A stretch of 64,000 nucleotides of DNA from Thraustochytrium sp. TN22. Its lineage: Eukaryota; Sar; Bigyra; Thraustochytrida; Thraustochytriidae. Shown here in pieces: positions 19,601 through 28,468 of the stretch; position 1 is the first letter of the stretch; every line of letters starts with the position of its first letter. The notes beneath the pieces are model-generated. The model was not told the DNA's origin, made no database searches, and saw only the letters and a list, made by a program, of their open reading frames with translations. Both the position numbers and the translations under genes were made by a program. The stretch lies in assembly GCA_013306675.1 (NCBI GenBank), contig JABLUY010000104.1, positions 1 to 64,000 on the forward strand. The letters run 5' to 3'.

Positions 19601-20034
19601 AGGCTGCCCATGCTGCCCGTGCTGCGCATGCTGCTGCCCAGGCCGCCGCTGCTGCGCATCGAGGACGAGAGCGCCGGCGTGCCCGGGTCGAAGCGCAGGT
19701 ACTTTTCCAGTTCAGGCGTCGGCGCCGCAATCAGCGAGGCTGGCGATCGCCCAATCCGCGAGGCGGTCCCCACCTCCTCGCGCGGATCTCGCTGCGTTGC
19801 CCTGCCGCTTTGCGGCGGCGTCTTGAACCTCACCCTCGCCACGCCCTCCGCGTGCTCTTCATCCTCGTCTGCCAGCGCCCTTCGCAGGTCCTCCTCGTCC
19901 ACCTCAAACAGCGTGTCCTCCTCGTCCTCCTCCTCGCCCGCCAGCGTCCTGCGCAGGTCCTCCTCGTCCAGCTCGCTCGTCAGCTCGGGCCCCGCGCCGC
20001 CCTCCACGTCGCCCTCCAGGACGCCGCCCTCCAT
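16648..20034 (-). CDS. Long coiled-coil protein
   Basis: 1128 residues from ATG 20034; 240 more codons lie upstream in frame but begin at GTG and are leader-like. The first 70 residues contain an acidic tandem motif, DEEDLRRTLAGE then DEEDLRRALADE. A Ser-rich segment (about 100-210) precedes about 700 residues of almost unbroken heptad-rich coiled coil (about 216-930), rich in Glu, Ala, Arg and Gln. A Ser/Thr/Arg linker and a final short coil (FLQSEFTDLFVQYFQDEKRDKL, abbreviated here to its core FTDLFVQYF) end in a basic tail. It should be an extended dimeric scaffold; centrosomal/basal-body, Golgi or axonemal roles all fit, and no sequence feature decides between them. Divergent to the ankyrin gene. 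Confidence 0.82.
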   Translation of the reverse strand: MEGGVLEGDVEGGAGPELTSELDEEDLRRTLAGEEEDEEDTLFEVDEEDLRRALADEDEEHAEGVARVRFKTPPQSGRATQRDPREEVGTASRIGRSPASLIAAPTPELEKYLRFDPGTPALSSSMRSSGGLGSSMRSTGSMGSLSSADSEARRALIEEGRRRMEEFRKRSATPQRRGSGSNNTAGGGGANASLASSASSTGVGPADSAPFTPVARQFKSQLEKLKRDELDLASAEWSEQRNRVSEMRREYEEEIAELQQRLNAAEAETRRESAERQNTELEVATLEGEVRALSAQTEADERELEETRTKLAAQAKEAAALRERVQAQATELETRAREAVARLASSQSEHEADVGALESQLNEQLEQIRGLQQERDGLQEVLALARQSAEDEAAAATRRAADQQALWEQRLEEVQAQAAQAAQAAALEAREQQEAAQGLVAAAEARAKEAERQREDAKRALAESGRDGADQAARLRTQLEQVEGALGEAKRVREAQTEAAASQARQLEEALAAAERAAAIQLAEAAQRESALRGDLQRALEDREGAATRAAQEDAVRRDSLEERLACLESQAEALRADLRRARETEIALRDDKAAAEERLRLALGANEKLQAVERAAASQQAASLEERSREAAQLREDLARLEDELTQVRRDASEAREETARATTAAQNTRDDLDRAIEANQELRGAHETLRADMSAKVDRLAEMEERVLELTRSLSHAQRTSQETFSAEIQASQTATRELRQKLRALGDKLEKKQEQLLEEEKLRKEVEAEMERVREQHAVELRQQREHFEESLREQRAIEERLRAIAVKDDGVDRAAMEEMSREIKELRRRLLAQRPAPAPQAQLPAPEPQPQPQPQAVGHELATRGDGVVLALQDRVEALEESNRLLSRAFRESAAQSSQTDQARTIHQLTMEIEASKRAFHHMRQRLLRAGLLSQDEERRTAAATRTERSRLAEHAWMEASWSHGGSHELKGGGGSGVRHASGTDQGSSGFERTRELSGLTGEASRRTREASGLSGSAVTVFRASAISAASTAMTPAPRARPGPDAPRTVNRALRHEVGMLQDALEHEREARRAAETKAGFLQSEFTDLFVQYFQDEKRDKLARKAARKSRPRERSSRVATSKR

Positions 20035-20819
20035 CCTCCTCCTCCGCCCACGCCAGCCTGCCGGGGCTCGGCCAGCGCCGCGGCGGCGGGCGCTGCCTGC
20101 CGCCCGCGCCTCGCCTGCCGCCGCGCGACCGACCTGCGCGGCGCCGCGCCGCGCCGGGGAGCGCGCCGGCGACTTTGACCTGCAATTCAAATTTCCTCTC
20201 GGCGGTCGCGGCGCCGCGTCTAACGGCCCGAATGGGCCGCGGCGCGCGCGGCCGCGGCGCCCGGCGGATGGGCCGCTAAGTCCAGGCGGCGCGTGCGGCG
20301 GCACGTGCACAACTTGAAGCAAGCAAGCAGCAAAGTCCAGACGCGCGCTCGTGCGAGTCCATTTCGGCGGCGCGGCGCGGCGCGGCGCGGCGCGGCGCGG
20401 CGCGGCGCGGCGAGGGCCGGCGGCGGCGGCGACTGCGGCGGCGGCCAGCACGCGGCGCGCACCTGGCGTGATCCGCGCGGCGCCCGGGGCGACGGCCCGA
20501 TTGGGTGGATTTCGTCCGGCGAGCCAACCCGCGCTTGCGGGTCGCGCGACGCGCGCGGGCGGCGTGCGGCGCGAGGCGGGCGAGGCGGGGCGAGGCGAGC
20601 GCGCGCGCGGGACGACGAGCGAGTGAGCGAGCGAGTGCGAGGCCAGTGCGCGCGAGCGAGGGAGGGAGCCGGGGTCGCGTGTCCAGCCAGCCAGCCAGCA
20701 GTGTGAGCGGGTGAGCGAGGTCGCTGGGCCTCGTTGCAGCAAGCCGGGCTGCACGCGTCCGTCGCCGCCCGCGCGCGCATATCAAGTAGTACGGAATCGG
20801 CGCGGCGCGCGGAGGCAGG
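20035..20819. promoter_or_regulatory. Divergent promoter region
   Basis: 785 bp between the divergent ATGs of the coiled-coil and ankyrin genes, with a CGGCG pentanucleotide repeat at 20368-20412. No assignable core elements. Confidence 0.5.
20368..20412. repeat. (CGGCG)n pentanucleotide repeat
   Basis: About nine CGGCG units in the middle of the divergent promoter. Confidence 0.93.
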
Positions 20820-21521
20820 ATGGCGGACAAGTCGGCCGCGCTCGAGTCGGAGAACCAGGAGCTGCGCAAGGAGCTGGAGGACCTGAAGCAGCAGGTGCGC
20901 GGGCCGGCGCCGGGCGACAGCTGGAGCGCCTTCAAGCGGCTCATGCCGTCGGCGCGCAAGAAGGTCGCGAGCGAGTTCCGCCCCAAGGAAGGCCGTAAGG
21001 ATGTGACCAAGTACATGGAGATGGCCAAGAACGGCATTTCCGAGGAGGTGGAGGCTATGATCACCGGCGGCGTGCCAGTGGACGTTGTGGCGACCTGGGA
21101 CTTTGGCCAGACCGCGCTGCACGTCGCGGCCAACTGGGGCCAGACGCACACCGTCGAGCTGCTGCTTGCCAACCGCGCAGATATCGACAAGCGCGACGAA
21201 AACGGTGAGACCGCGCTTTACAAGGCTTCCGAATGGGGCCGCACCGACACGGTGGAGGCGCTCATCCAGCACGGTGCCAGCATTGATATCCCGGCCAAGC
21301 GCACCAAGCAGACGCCGCTCATGATTGCAGCCTCGCGCGGCCAAGCCGACGTCTGCGCGCTGCTCGTGCGCGAGGGCGCCAGCGTGCGCGCCATGAATGC
21401 CAACGGGCTCATGCCCGTGCAGTGCGCCCGTGCCAACGGCCACGAGGAAGCGGCTGTGGCCATCGAGACTGCCTTTGCGCAGCGTCGCAAGTCCAAGACC
21501 ATCGACCCGCGCAACATCTAG
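20820..21521 (+). CDS. Ankyrin-repeat protein
   Basis: 233 residues; ATG in context AGGATGG. A short leucine-zipper-like N-terminus (SENQELRKELEDLKQQV) is followed by a basic stretch and about four ankyrin repeats from residue about 75 to 215: FGQTALHVAANWGQ, ENGETALYKASEWGR, KQTPLMIAASRGQ and NANGLMPVQCARANGH, each with the TALH/TPLM helix start and 33-residue spacing. Ankyrin repeats bind partner proteins; the N-terminal coil may dimerise it. No enzymatic domain is present. AATAAA lies 12 bp after the stop. Confidence 0.9.
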   Translation: MADKSAALESENQELRKELEDLKQQVRGPAPGDSWSAFKRLMPSARKKVASEFRPKEGRKDVTKYMEMAKNGISEEVEAMITGGVPVDVVATWDFGQTALHVAANWGQTHTVELLLANRADIDKRDENGETALYKASEWGRTDTVEALIQHGASIDIPAKRTKQTPLMIAASRGQADVCALLVREGASVRAMNANGLMPVQCARANGHEEAAVAIETAFAQRRKSKTIDPRNI

Positions 21522-21833
21522 CCAATCAAACCAATAAACCCCCTCTCAAAACGCGCCTGACTCTCCCTCCCCCCCCCCCCCCGGCCCCCCTACCCACACA
21601 TGCAAACCTCTCCTCCCTACACCCTCGCATGCTCACTCTGTTCTCTTTCCTTTGGTGCTCGCCGCGAGACGCGCACTGTAGTAGACCCGCAAGGCAAGGA
21701 GCGCTGAACATGAAGGTTTTGTTCTTTGTCTGATGTGGAGCGTGCACAGTGGCGCGTTGAAATCTACATCGTTGATCTCCTTTACTTGTACGTGCGGTCC
21801 GGGGCGCAGACGCGCAAAACCCTTTCTCATTGC
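21522..21833. other. Convergent intergenic gap
   Basis: 312 bp with AATAAA (21533-21538) for the ankyrin gene and a C homopolymer near 21570-21583. No gene. Confidence 0.6.
21533..21538 (+). terminator. Polyadenylation signal AATAAA
   Basis: Canonical hexamer 12 bp past the ankyrin gene stop. Confidence 0.55.
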
Positions 21834-22649
21834 TCATGAGGCGCAGTTTGTGAGAAAGACGCCGTCCGCGTCGAGGCGAGCCGCGTCGTCACCAGTGCTC
21901 CTACCCAGCGACGAGCCGAGACCCGCCGCGTCCTCCAGGGGAACCAGCGCAGCAGCCTGCGCGGCGTGCGCGTTGGGGAGTTCCAGCATTGCCATGAAGT
22001 CCGCGAAGCCAACTTTGCCGTCGTTGTCTATGTCGAGCGTCTCGCCAAGAATCTTGAGGTCCTCGTCAGTGATGTCCACATGCCCGATCCGTTCAAGAAT
22101 AGTGCGCAACGTTGGCAGATCCACATGCCCCGTCCCGTGTGGATCGTACATGGCAAAGACCTCCAAGAACGGGTTCACACGTGTACCAGTCAATACCTCG
22201 CGCGTTTCCTGCAGAATCTTGCGCATGTCCGCCAGCCGCAGCGTGTCGTGCTTGCCGAGCAGAAGCTTGAGCTCACGGATCGGGACCTTGTCGGCGCCGC
22301 CGTAAAAGGGCGCCAGGCGTTCGCGAAGTGTGAAGAGCGTGAGCTCGCCATTGCCTGCCTCGTCTAAGAAGTCAAAGGCAAGCTCCAGGTCCTCGTTGGT
22401 CAGCTGTACGAGCTCTTGCAGATCCCCGTCAAGGAGGTGCGCCATGTTCTGCAGACTCAGCCTGCGTTCCATGCGCTGGATCGACATATTCCTGGCCAGC
22501 CGCGGCCGACCAGGGGCCGGCCCGCGGGGCGGCGTCGGCTGCAGCTGGACGTTGTCGCCTCCCGTCGTGGTCAGGGCCGTTGTCGCCCCCGCCGCGACGG
22601 CGGCAGCTTGCGCCGGCCGCGTCTGCGCAGCCTTGCCCGCCTCGGTCAT
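21834..22649 (-). CDS. EF-hand calcium-binding protein (calmodulin/centrin-like)
   Basis: 271 residues from ATG 22649, chosen for its purine at -3 (GCCGCGATGA). An in-frame ATG at 22859 would add 70 residues, but its context is weak and the extra sequence is leader-like. After about 75 low-complexity residues come four helix-loop-helix units: DEAGNGELTLFT (loop about 96-107), a loopless unit near 125-150, DPHGTGHVDLPT (169-180) and DIDNDGKVGFAD (206-217). Only the last has near-complete calcium ligands; the second and third loops lack the final Glu. The layout resembles calmodulin/centrin-type four-EF proteins with partial calcium binding. The C-terminal 45 residues are unstructured. Divergent to the RhoGAP gene. 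Confidence 0.83.
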   Translation of the reverse strand: MTEAGKAAQTRPAQAAAVAAGATTALTTTGGDNVQLQPTPPRGPAPGRPRLARNMSIQRMERRLSLQNMAHLLDGDLQELVQLTNEDLELAFDFLDEAGNGELTLFTLRERLAPFYGGADKVPIRELKLLLGKHDTLRLADMRKILQETREVLTGTRVNPFLEVFAMYDPHGTGHVDLPTLRTILERIGHVDITDEDLKILGETLDIDNDGKVGFADFMAMLELPNAHAAQAAALVPLEDAAGLGSSLGRSTGDDAARLDADGVFLTNCAS

Positions 22650-23153
22650 CGCGGCGCACCCGTGCCAAGCCGCCCCTTTTCTCCGGGAGCCAGACGGCGC
22701 TTTGGCCGACACGCCTGCAACGCGCGCAGCCGTCCTGCCCCTGCCCTGCCTGCCCACGCAGCGCCAGCCGACTCGAAGCAGTGTCATCGCAAGAGTGCGC
22801 GACAGGTCCCCGTACTGGGACAGGTGCAACGAGTCCCGTTGCACACCGTTTTTGTCCATCCGAGTCTCATCATCGAGTTTACTGTTAGGCCTAGGCTACT
22901 ACAGGCAGCCCTTGCCCTTGGATGGTGTTGCAGCAGGTACTCTGGGAACTTGAGCTCGCGGTGGGAACAGGCGCAGTCTCCGCGCCGCCGCCGCCGCCGC
23001 CGCCGCTGCCGCCGCCGCCGCGCGCGGACGGCGTAGGGCCGCACCGGCGAGCGTGGAGCTGCGCCGAGCTGGCATCGCGCGCGCCGGGAGGTCTGTCTCG
23101 CTTGGTCGGCTCGCCTGGGTTTGCATCCTGCGTTCTGGCCTGCGGGTGGCGCG
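22650..23153. promoter_or_regulatory. Divergent promoter region
   Basis: 504 bp between the chosen ATGs of the EF-hand and RhoGAP-like genes, containing a CCG trinucleotide run near 22981-23020. It includes the alternative EF-hand start at 22859. Confidence 0.45.
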
Positions 23154-24905
23154 ATGGAGGCCGTGCTCGGGCATGCATTGACGCGCACGCGCTCGTGCGC
23201 GACAGCGCAGGAGCTGGCGTCGGAGTGGCACAAGGAGCGGCGCCACTACGAGACGGAGGCCTCGCGAACATCGCGCGAGGCCGTGTACAAGCCGCTGAAG
23301 GACTATGGCATCGCGCCCAGCGTGGAGGAGCTGCGCGCGCGCGATGAGCGGCCACGCGGCCTGGCCAAGGTGGAGGCGCCGGCGCGGCGGCAGCCGGCAC
23401 AGGGCGGCATGAAGCAGTTCCCCCAGGAGCGGAGGCAACGGAGCGCAGAGCAAGAGCACCTGGTGCAGCGTAAGCGCGTGGTCCTCGACGCGAGCGGCGC
23501 GCAGTGTCGCCTGCGGCCGGCCGGCAGATACAACCTGGAGAAGGCCATGGGCAAAAAGATCGCCGTGCCGGACATTTTGGCCAGGCGCAACGGGATCGAC
23601 TACCGTCGGCCGGGCGACAAGCTGTACGCCGCGGCGGACTTCAGCACGGACTACTTTGACAGAAAGCGCTACGGCGGCGGCGTGATCCCGGGAAGCAATT
23701 TTGGATTCGCGCGCGCAACGCAGACCACCAAGGAGAGCATCAAGGTCTTTGGAAAGAGCCTCGGCGAGATGTGGGCACGCAGCCCGGTCGTGCCCGAGAT
23801 CATGCTCAAATGCCTAGCGTACCTCGAGGAGCCGAGTGTAAACGAGCGTGCAGACATCTACCTGAGCAAGTCGGCGGTGAAGGAGTATCTAAGCGAGCAT
23901 GCAGAAGAGGAAGAGGACGCTGGACCGCCGGCGATCGATTCGGGCCGCCAGAGCCTGGCCAGCCTGGCGAGCCGTGCAAGCCGTGTCAGCCACACAAGTC
24001 GGCTGACCGTGGCACGGTCTCTCTCGCGTCGCACCGCGCGGCCGGGGTGGTTGTCAGCGGAGGCGGCCTCGGGCGCTGCCACGCGGTCGCCGGAAGAAAT
24101 CGCAGCCGCTCGTGCGCAGCGTCGCAAACAGGTTCTCACGCTTCGCGCCAGATTCGACGCGGACCGTGGCGGCCTGGTAGACTTCGCCGCGGAGCACACC
24201 GACCCGCGCGTTGTGTTTGGGCTGCTCGTGCAGTTCCTGCGCGAGATGAGTCCGCCGCTGCTCACCTTCGATCTGTTCGACCGGCTCCTGTCGACGCAGC
24301 TGGAGCCGCGCATGGCGGGCCGCATCGAGACCCTGCGCGCCTCGCTCGCACTTTTGCCAGCGCCCCACGAGGCGGCGCTCTTCGCGCTGATCCGCTACTT
24401 GTACCTGCTTCAGCTGGAGCAGGGCACCGTGGCGTCGAGCAAGCTGCTGGCGTACATTTTCGCGCCGCTTATGCTGCGCGAGGACCGGCTCAAGCCCAAG
24501 TCGGCCATTCACAAGGACGCCGCTGTGGTGGACACGCTGCGCACGCAGGTGGTGGAGTGTATGCTGAACAATGTCGCCTCGGTGTTTCCAGCGTCGGTGC
24601 TGCAGCCGCGTCGGCCGGCCGGCGCAGACATTCCGTGCGACATGCGACGCGCGTTGCGCCTGGCCATCGACGACGTGATGCACATCGCCGACCTGGAGCG
24701 CTGGGAACGGCAGGGCCTGGGTTCGGGGCGGTCCATGTCGACCAGTGCGCGCGAAGATGAGGAGGAGGACCGCGCGCGTGAGGCCGAGCTCGAGGAGGCC
24801 ATCATGGCGGGCGGCTCGCCGAATGGGCCAGACGACGGGCTCGACGCGGAGCTCACCGCGTTGCTTGCGAGTTTCCAAGAGCGCGTCCCGTCTCGAGGCG
24901 CATAA
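23154..24905 (+). CDS. Divergent RhoGAP-domain protein
   Basis: 583 residues from ATG 23154 (GCGATGG). The N-terminal 200 residues have no recognised domain. A RhoGAP fold starts near residue 200 (VFGKSLGEMW, VVPEIMLKCLAYLEE), is broken by about 75-100 low-complexity residues (about 240-315), and resumes with LRARFDADRGG, DPRVVFGLLVQFLREMSPPLLTF and SSKLLAYIFAPLMLRED, reaching about 480. RhoGAPs speed GTP hydrolysis by Rho GTPases using an arginine in a GxFR motif after the first helix; that motif is not seen here, the matching position reading ADIYLSKSA. It may bind Rho proteins without activating GTPase, or use another arginine. The acidic C-terminus is probably disordered. Confidence 0.82.
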   Translation: MEAVLGHALTRTRSCATAQELASEWHKERRHYETEASRTSREAVYKPLKDYGIAPSVEELRARDERPRGLAKVEAPARRQPAQGGMKQFPQERRQRSAEQEHLVQRKRVVLDASGAQCRLRPAGRYNLEKAMGKKIAVPDILARRNGIDYRRPGDKLYAAADFSTDYFDRKRYGGGVIPGSNFGFARATQTTKESIKVFGKSLGEMWARSPVVPEIMLKCLAYLEEPSVNERADIYLSKSAVKEYLSEHAEEEEDAGPPAIDSGRQSLASLASRASRVSHTSRLTVARSLSRRTARPGWLSAEAASGAATRSPEEIAAARAQRRKQVLTLRARFDADRGGLVDFAAEHTDPRVVFGLLVQFLREMSPPLLTFDLFDRLLSTQLEPRMAGRIETLRASLALLPAPHEAALFALIRYLYLLQLEQGTVASSKLLAYIFAPLMLREDRLKPKSAIHKDAAVVDTLRTQVVECMLNNVASVFPASVLQPRRPAGADIPCDMRRALRLAIDDVMHIADLERWERQGLGSGRSMSTSAREDEEEDRAREAELEEAIMAGGSPNGPDDGLDAELTALLASFQERVPSRGA

Positions 24906-25115
24906 TCTGTCATTGTCATCGTCATTGCGGATGTACGCTGGCTGATGAATGCTCACTCGGCTAGCTAGCTAGCTAGCTAGCAAGCTAAAGTTCTCGCTTT
25001 TCGTTGCAATACGGGTACCATGGTAGAAGGTTCAGTTGTTGTTTTGTTGACAGGAGGGAGAAACAAACCAGGCCGTCAGGCTCTCGTCAGGGCGTGGCGC
25101 GCATGCAATTTTCGT
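24906..25115. other. Convergent gap with CTAG repeat
   Basis: 210 bp between convergent genes; a (CTAG)n tract of about five units lies near 24960-24982. Confidence 0.7.
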
Positions 25116-27140
25116 TCACCTCTGAAAGAAGGCATGCGTGAGGGCCTGCGAAGGGGTGATGCGCTGCGCGGGATCCAATGCGAGCGCGAGCTCGAGCAGG
25201 CGGGTGAGCTGTTCGCGCTCGATGGTGAACTTTTGGTCCCGGCTGTCCGGGTGCGCCTCATGCACGAGGGCGGCGAGCGTGTGCTTCTCGTCGGGCTCGC
25301 GTGGGACGTGCACGAGTCGGTACATGGATGGATCGGCGTCAGGCTTGGCCACGCCAGGGGACACGGCGAGCTCGCGGAAGGCGAGCGTTGCTGCCTCGAA
25401 GAGCGGCGCGCGATCCACTCGCGCGGCCGCAACGAGGTGCCGCTTCATAAGGCTATCTGGAATGCGGCCTCGCGTCCGCATGATGAAGGCGAGCATCTGG
25501 TTGTTGTTGCGTCCCGAGAAGAGAACACGGCCCGAGTACAGTTCGAAGAGGCAGGCCCCAAGCGACCAGACGTCTAGAGGGGCGCCAACGTCGGCGCCGC
25601 TGAGACCGAGCACGAGTTCGGGCGCGCGGTAGAAGCGCGACACGAGGTAGGCGGTGCGCTCGCCGCGCGCCTCGCGTGCGTAAAAGGCACTGCCAAAGTC
25701 GCACAGCTTGGCAATGCGCAGGTCTGCGCTGACGATGATATTGTCCAGCTTGACGTCAGCATGCACGATGCCAAGCTTGGACAGGCAGTCGAGCGCCGTG
25801 AAGATGTGCCGCCCGTAGCGGCGGACGCTCCCAATGTTGATGCCGGCGTTGTGGCCGAACTTGACCAGCAACTGCCGCAGGTTCAGCTTCATGGCGCGGA
25901 AGACCAGACATAGGTGCTGCCGGTGGTAGAAGCTCTCAATGAAGTCCACGATGAACTTGCGCGACGATGGTGGGTGGCGGTGGATGTCTTTGAGCACAGA
26001 CTCCTCATTGTTGCCTGCGCGCTGCGTGGTTTGGCTCCTGCGCAGCACCTTGACGGCCACAAGCGCGCCGCCACCGGCCCCGCTTGCGGGCTCGCTTTCG
26101 CTGGAGGCGGTGGCGGCAGTGGCGGCGGCCGCCTGGGGGCCGGTGGCGGCGGCGGCGGCGGTACCCCGTCGCGTCGCAAAGGCCACGTTGCTAAAGACGC
26201 CGCGTCCTTGCTGGTACTTGATCTCGTACATGCCGTTGATGATTTCACCTGGCTGGAAGATGTAGTAACCGCGCGAGTCGTTCCAGGTGCTTTTGCTAAT
26301 GGAGGAGATCTCTTTACCAGCCGCGGCGTCATTGTCTTCGTCATCGTTCTCGTCGTGGTTGGCACCAGCCCTGGCACCGCTGTCACTACTGTTGCTCTTC
26401 CTGCTGCCGCTGCTCATGCTGCTGCTACTAGTGCTGCTACTACTGTTGGCCCTCCCGATGCCGATGCCACCGGGCGGGCCTGCGGCGATCGCGCCGACAC
26501 CGCCGGTCGTGTCGGCGGCGGAGTCTGCGGCACCTTCCAGCGTGCCGGCTGCATCGACATCGTCGATGGCGCTCTCGCCACTTGTATCTGCCTCTTCATC
26601 TTCGTCCTGCACGATGAGGTCCTGGTCATCTTCGTCCTCCTCGTGATCGTTGTCGTCGTGGATGACTCCTTCTTCCTCGCCGCCGTCGTCGTCCGCAGGC
26701 AACACATGGCTACCGCCGCGGTTCCTCTTGGCCCTGTGCTGCTGGCGCGAGGGCTGCGCAGCGCCGACCCTCTTTGACAGCCGCGGTGGCGACACCGGCG
26801 CCGAAGCAACTTGAGCAGCTGGCGCAGCCGCAACCGCAGCAGCAGATCCTCTTGAGGCGTGATCCTCGAGGCCGAAGCAGAGGCCGGCTTCGACCTCATG
26901 CAAAGGCCGCGTGCGGCCCTGGTTCTGCCTTTGCTCCTGTGGCCGACGACGGCGCCGACGCCGCTGGTGGTGGTGCTCCTGCTCCATGACGTCCGCCGTC
27001 GCTGCCGCCTGCTGCTGCCGCTGCTGCCGCTGCTGCTGCCCTTGGCTAGCGGCGGGACGCTCACCAGCCGTGGCGTCTTCGTCGTCCTCCTCGGGCAGCT
27101 CCACGGCGGCCCTCGCGCGTGCGAGCGAGCCCGCCTGCAT
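25116..27140 (-). CDS. PRPF4B: PRP4 kinase (PRPF4B family)
   Basis: 674 residues from ATG 27140; the frame above begins at TTG. The N-terminal 290 residues are Gln-, Arg-, Ser- and Asp/Glu-rich and disordered. The kinase domain (about 292-672) opens with DSRGYYIFQPGEIINGMYEI and GRGVFSNV, the PRP4 signature around the glycine loop, followed by VAVKVLRR, FYHRQHLCLVF, NLRQLLVKFG, HADVKLDN (HAD in place of HRD, as in human PRP4), CDFGSA, YLVSRFYRAPE and LDPAQRITPSQALTHAFFQ. PRP4 phosphorylates spliceosome components during B-complex formation, in the nucleus. About 35 Ala/Ser/Gly residues are inserted between the glycine loop and the VAVK lysine, apparently a lineage-specific expansion. Convergent with the RhoGAP gene. 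Confidence 0.92.
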   Translation of the reverse strand: MQAGSLARARAAVELPEEDDEDATAGERPAASQGQQQRQQRQQQAAATADVMEQEHHHQRRRRRRRPQEQRQNQGRTRPLHEVEAGLCFGLEDHASRGSAAAVAAAPAAQVASAPVSPPRLSKRVGAAQPSRQQHRAKRNRGGSHVLPADDDGGEEEGVIHDDNDHEEDEDDQDLIVQDEDEEADTSGESAIDDVDAAGTLEGAADSAADTTGGVGAIAAGPPGGIGIGRANSSSSTSSSSMSSGSRKSNSSDSGARAGANHDENDDEDNDAAAGKEISSISKSTWNDSRGYYIFQPGEIINGMYEIKYQQGRGVFSNVAFATRRGTAAAAATGPQAAAATAATASSESEPASGAGGGALVAVKVLRRSQTTQRAGNNEESVLKDIHRHPPSSRKFIVDFIESFYHRQHLCLVFRAMKLNLRQLLVKFGHNAGINIGSVRRYGRHIFTALDCLSKLGIVHADVKLDNIIVSADLRIAKLCDFGSAFYAREARGERTAYLVSRFYRAPELVLGLSGADVGAPLDVWSLGACLFELYSGRVLFSGRNNNQMLAFIMRTRGRIPDSLMKRHLVAAARVDRAPLFEAATLAFRELAVSPGVAKPDADPSMYRLVHVPREPDEKHTLAALVHEAHPDSRDQKFTIEREQLTRLLELALALDPAQRITPSQALTHAFFQR

Positions 27141-28468
27141 CGCGCAAGAACGACTGCTGCAGCCAGCCGGTGAGGGACGAGGGCCTCGAGGGCCTCGCGG
27201 CCCTGCTCCAGCCCTGCGCCGTGCAGCAGCCGCTGCGGCCGTGGCCGCAGTAGAGGCAGCAGCGCAGCAGCAGGCGCGATGCGGGAGCGGCCTCGCGCCA
27301 GCCCCCGCGCCGCGTCGCCGGTCGGCTCGCGGCGCGGCGGAGGCCCGCGCGCGGCGCGGCGCGGCGCGGGACCGGCCGGCTCCGCTCGCTGTGCTCCGCA
27401 AAGAGCACAGAGAGGAGAGCAGCGCAGCGCCGCGCAGAGCAGAGCAGAGCACACGCGCTGCGCGGCGAGCGCTGCGCAGCGCTGCGCGGCCGGCGAGCTG
27501 CGCAGCGGGCGCTCGCCGGCGCGGCGCCCGGCCGCCCGGCCTGGCCGCTGCCTGGCCGCCTGCCTTCCCGGCCGCCCGGCCGCCCGCCCTCCTCGATGCG
27601 GCTCTGCCCCGCGCAGCGCTGCGCAGCCGACCCGGGTCGCGCCAAGGGCGGCGGCGTCGAGCCGATCGGCCTGGGCCCCGCCGCGCCCCAGGCAGGGCCT
27701 GCCTGCGGCCGCGACCGTGCGGGCGCCGGGCTCGCCGGGCTCGCCGCGGGCGCGGCCGGGCTCGCCGCCTGCACGCCCGCCGCGACGCGACGCCGGGGCT
27801 CTGATGCACGCTCTGCAAGCAGGCGAGCTAGCGCGCCGGCGCGCGGCGCTCTCTCTTGTGATCGATCGCGGTTTGCTTGCTTGCTTGCTCGACGCGAGGA
27901 CGGGGTGCGCGAAGCGTGTGCGGCCGCCGGCGGCTCGCGGTGACCATGACCGGCGCGATGGAGCCCCGGCCCGGGGAGCCGCGGGGCACCGGCGCTGGGA
28001 GCAGCCTGACAGCCTAGGAGGAGGAGGAGGAGGTGGTGGTGGAGGACCTTGAGGGCGCAGAGGAAAGCAAGGGCGATGCTGAATGCTTATGCTTATGCGT
28101 GTGTATGAATTTGCTCAGCCAGGAGGGGTCCTAGCTAGCTAGCCAAGCTAGAGAGCGAGCGAGCGAGCGATCACGAGCGCGCAAGTCGCAGCCTAGGGTC
28201 GCGCGGAGCTGGCAGGAGGCAGGCAGGGCGCTGGCGTCCCGGTCCGCGAAAGGGGAGCGACCATTGCGGGGGTCGCGGCGGAGACGGGGCGACGCGGAGC
28301 AGCGGGCTGCGTGCGTTCGAGCGAGCTTGCACGAGCACGAAAGCTTCGAATGCATGCATGCGTGCATAAAGGCAGGCAGGCAGGCAGGCAGGCAGGCATG
28401 CATGAATGTGGTGCGGTGTGCTCGCTTCCCAGCAAAATCTAGCCGGGGTGGCGCGCGAAAGGTGGTCT
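27141..28468. other. Intergenic, GC-rich leader and 3' flank
   Basis: 1.3 kb between two minus-strand genes. Contains GCGCG-rich leader of the kinase, a (GAG)n stretch near 28017-28033, CTAG units near 28131-28142 and (GGCA)n near 28371-28397. Open frames are compositionally biased with no domain. Confidence 0.6.
28371..28397. repeat. (GGCA)n tetranucleotide repeat
   Basis: About seven GGCA units about 70 bp beyond the stop of the minus-strand gene 28469-31384. Confidence 0.9.

Noticed and set aside
27141-28060. Several Ala/Arg/Pro-rich open frames upstream of PRP4 kinase
   Set aside because: Compositional artefacts of a GC-rich leader; no ATG in good context and no domain.
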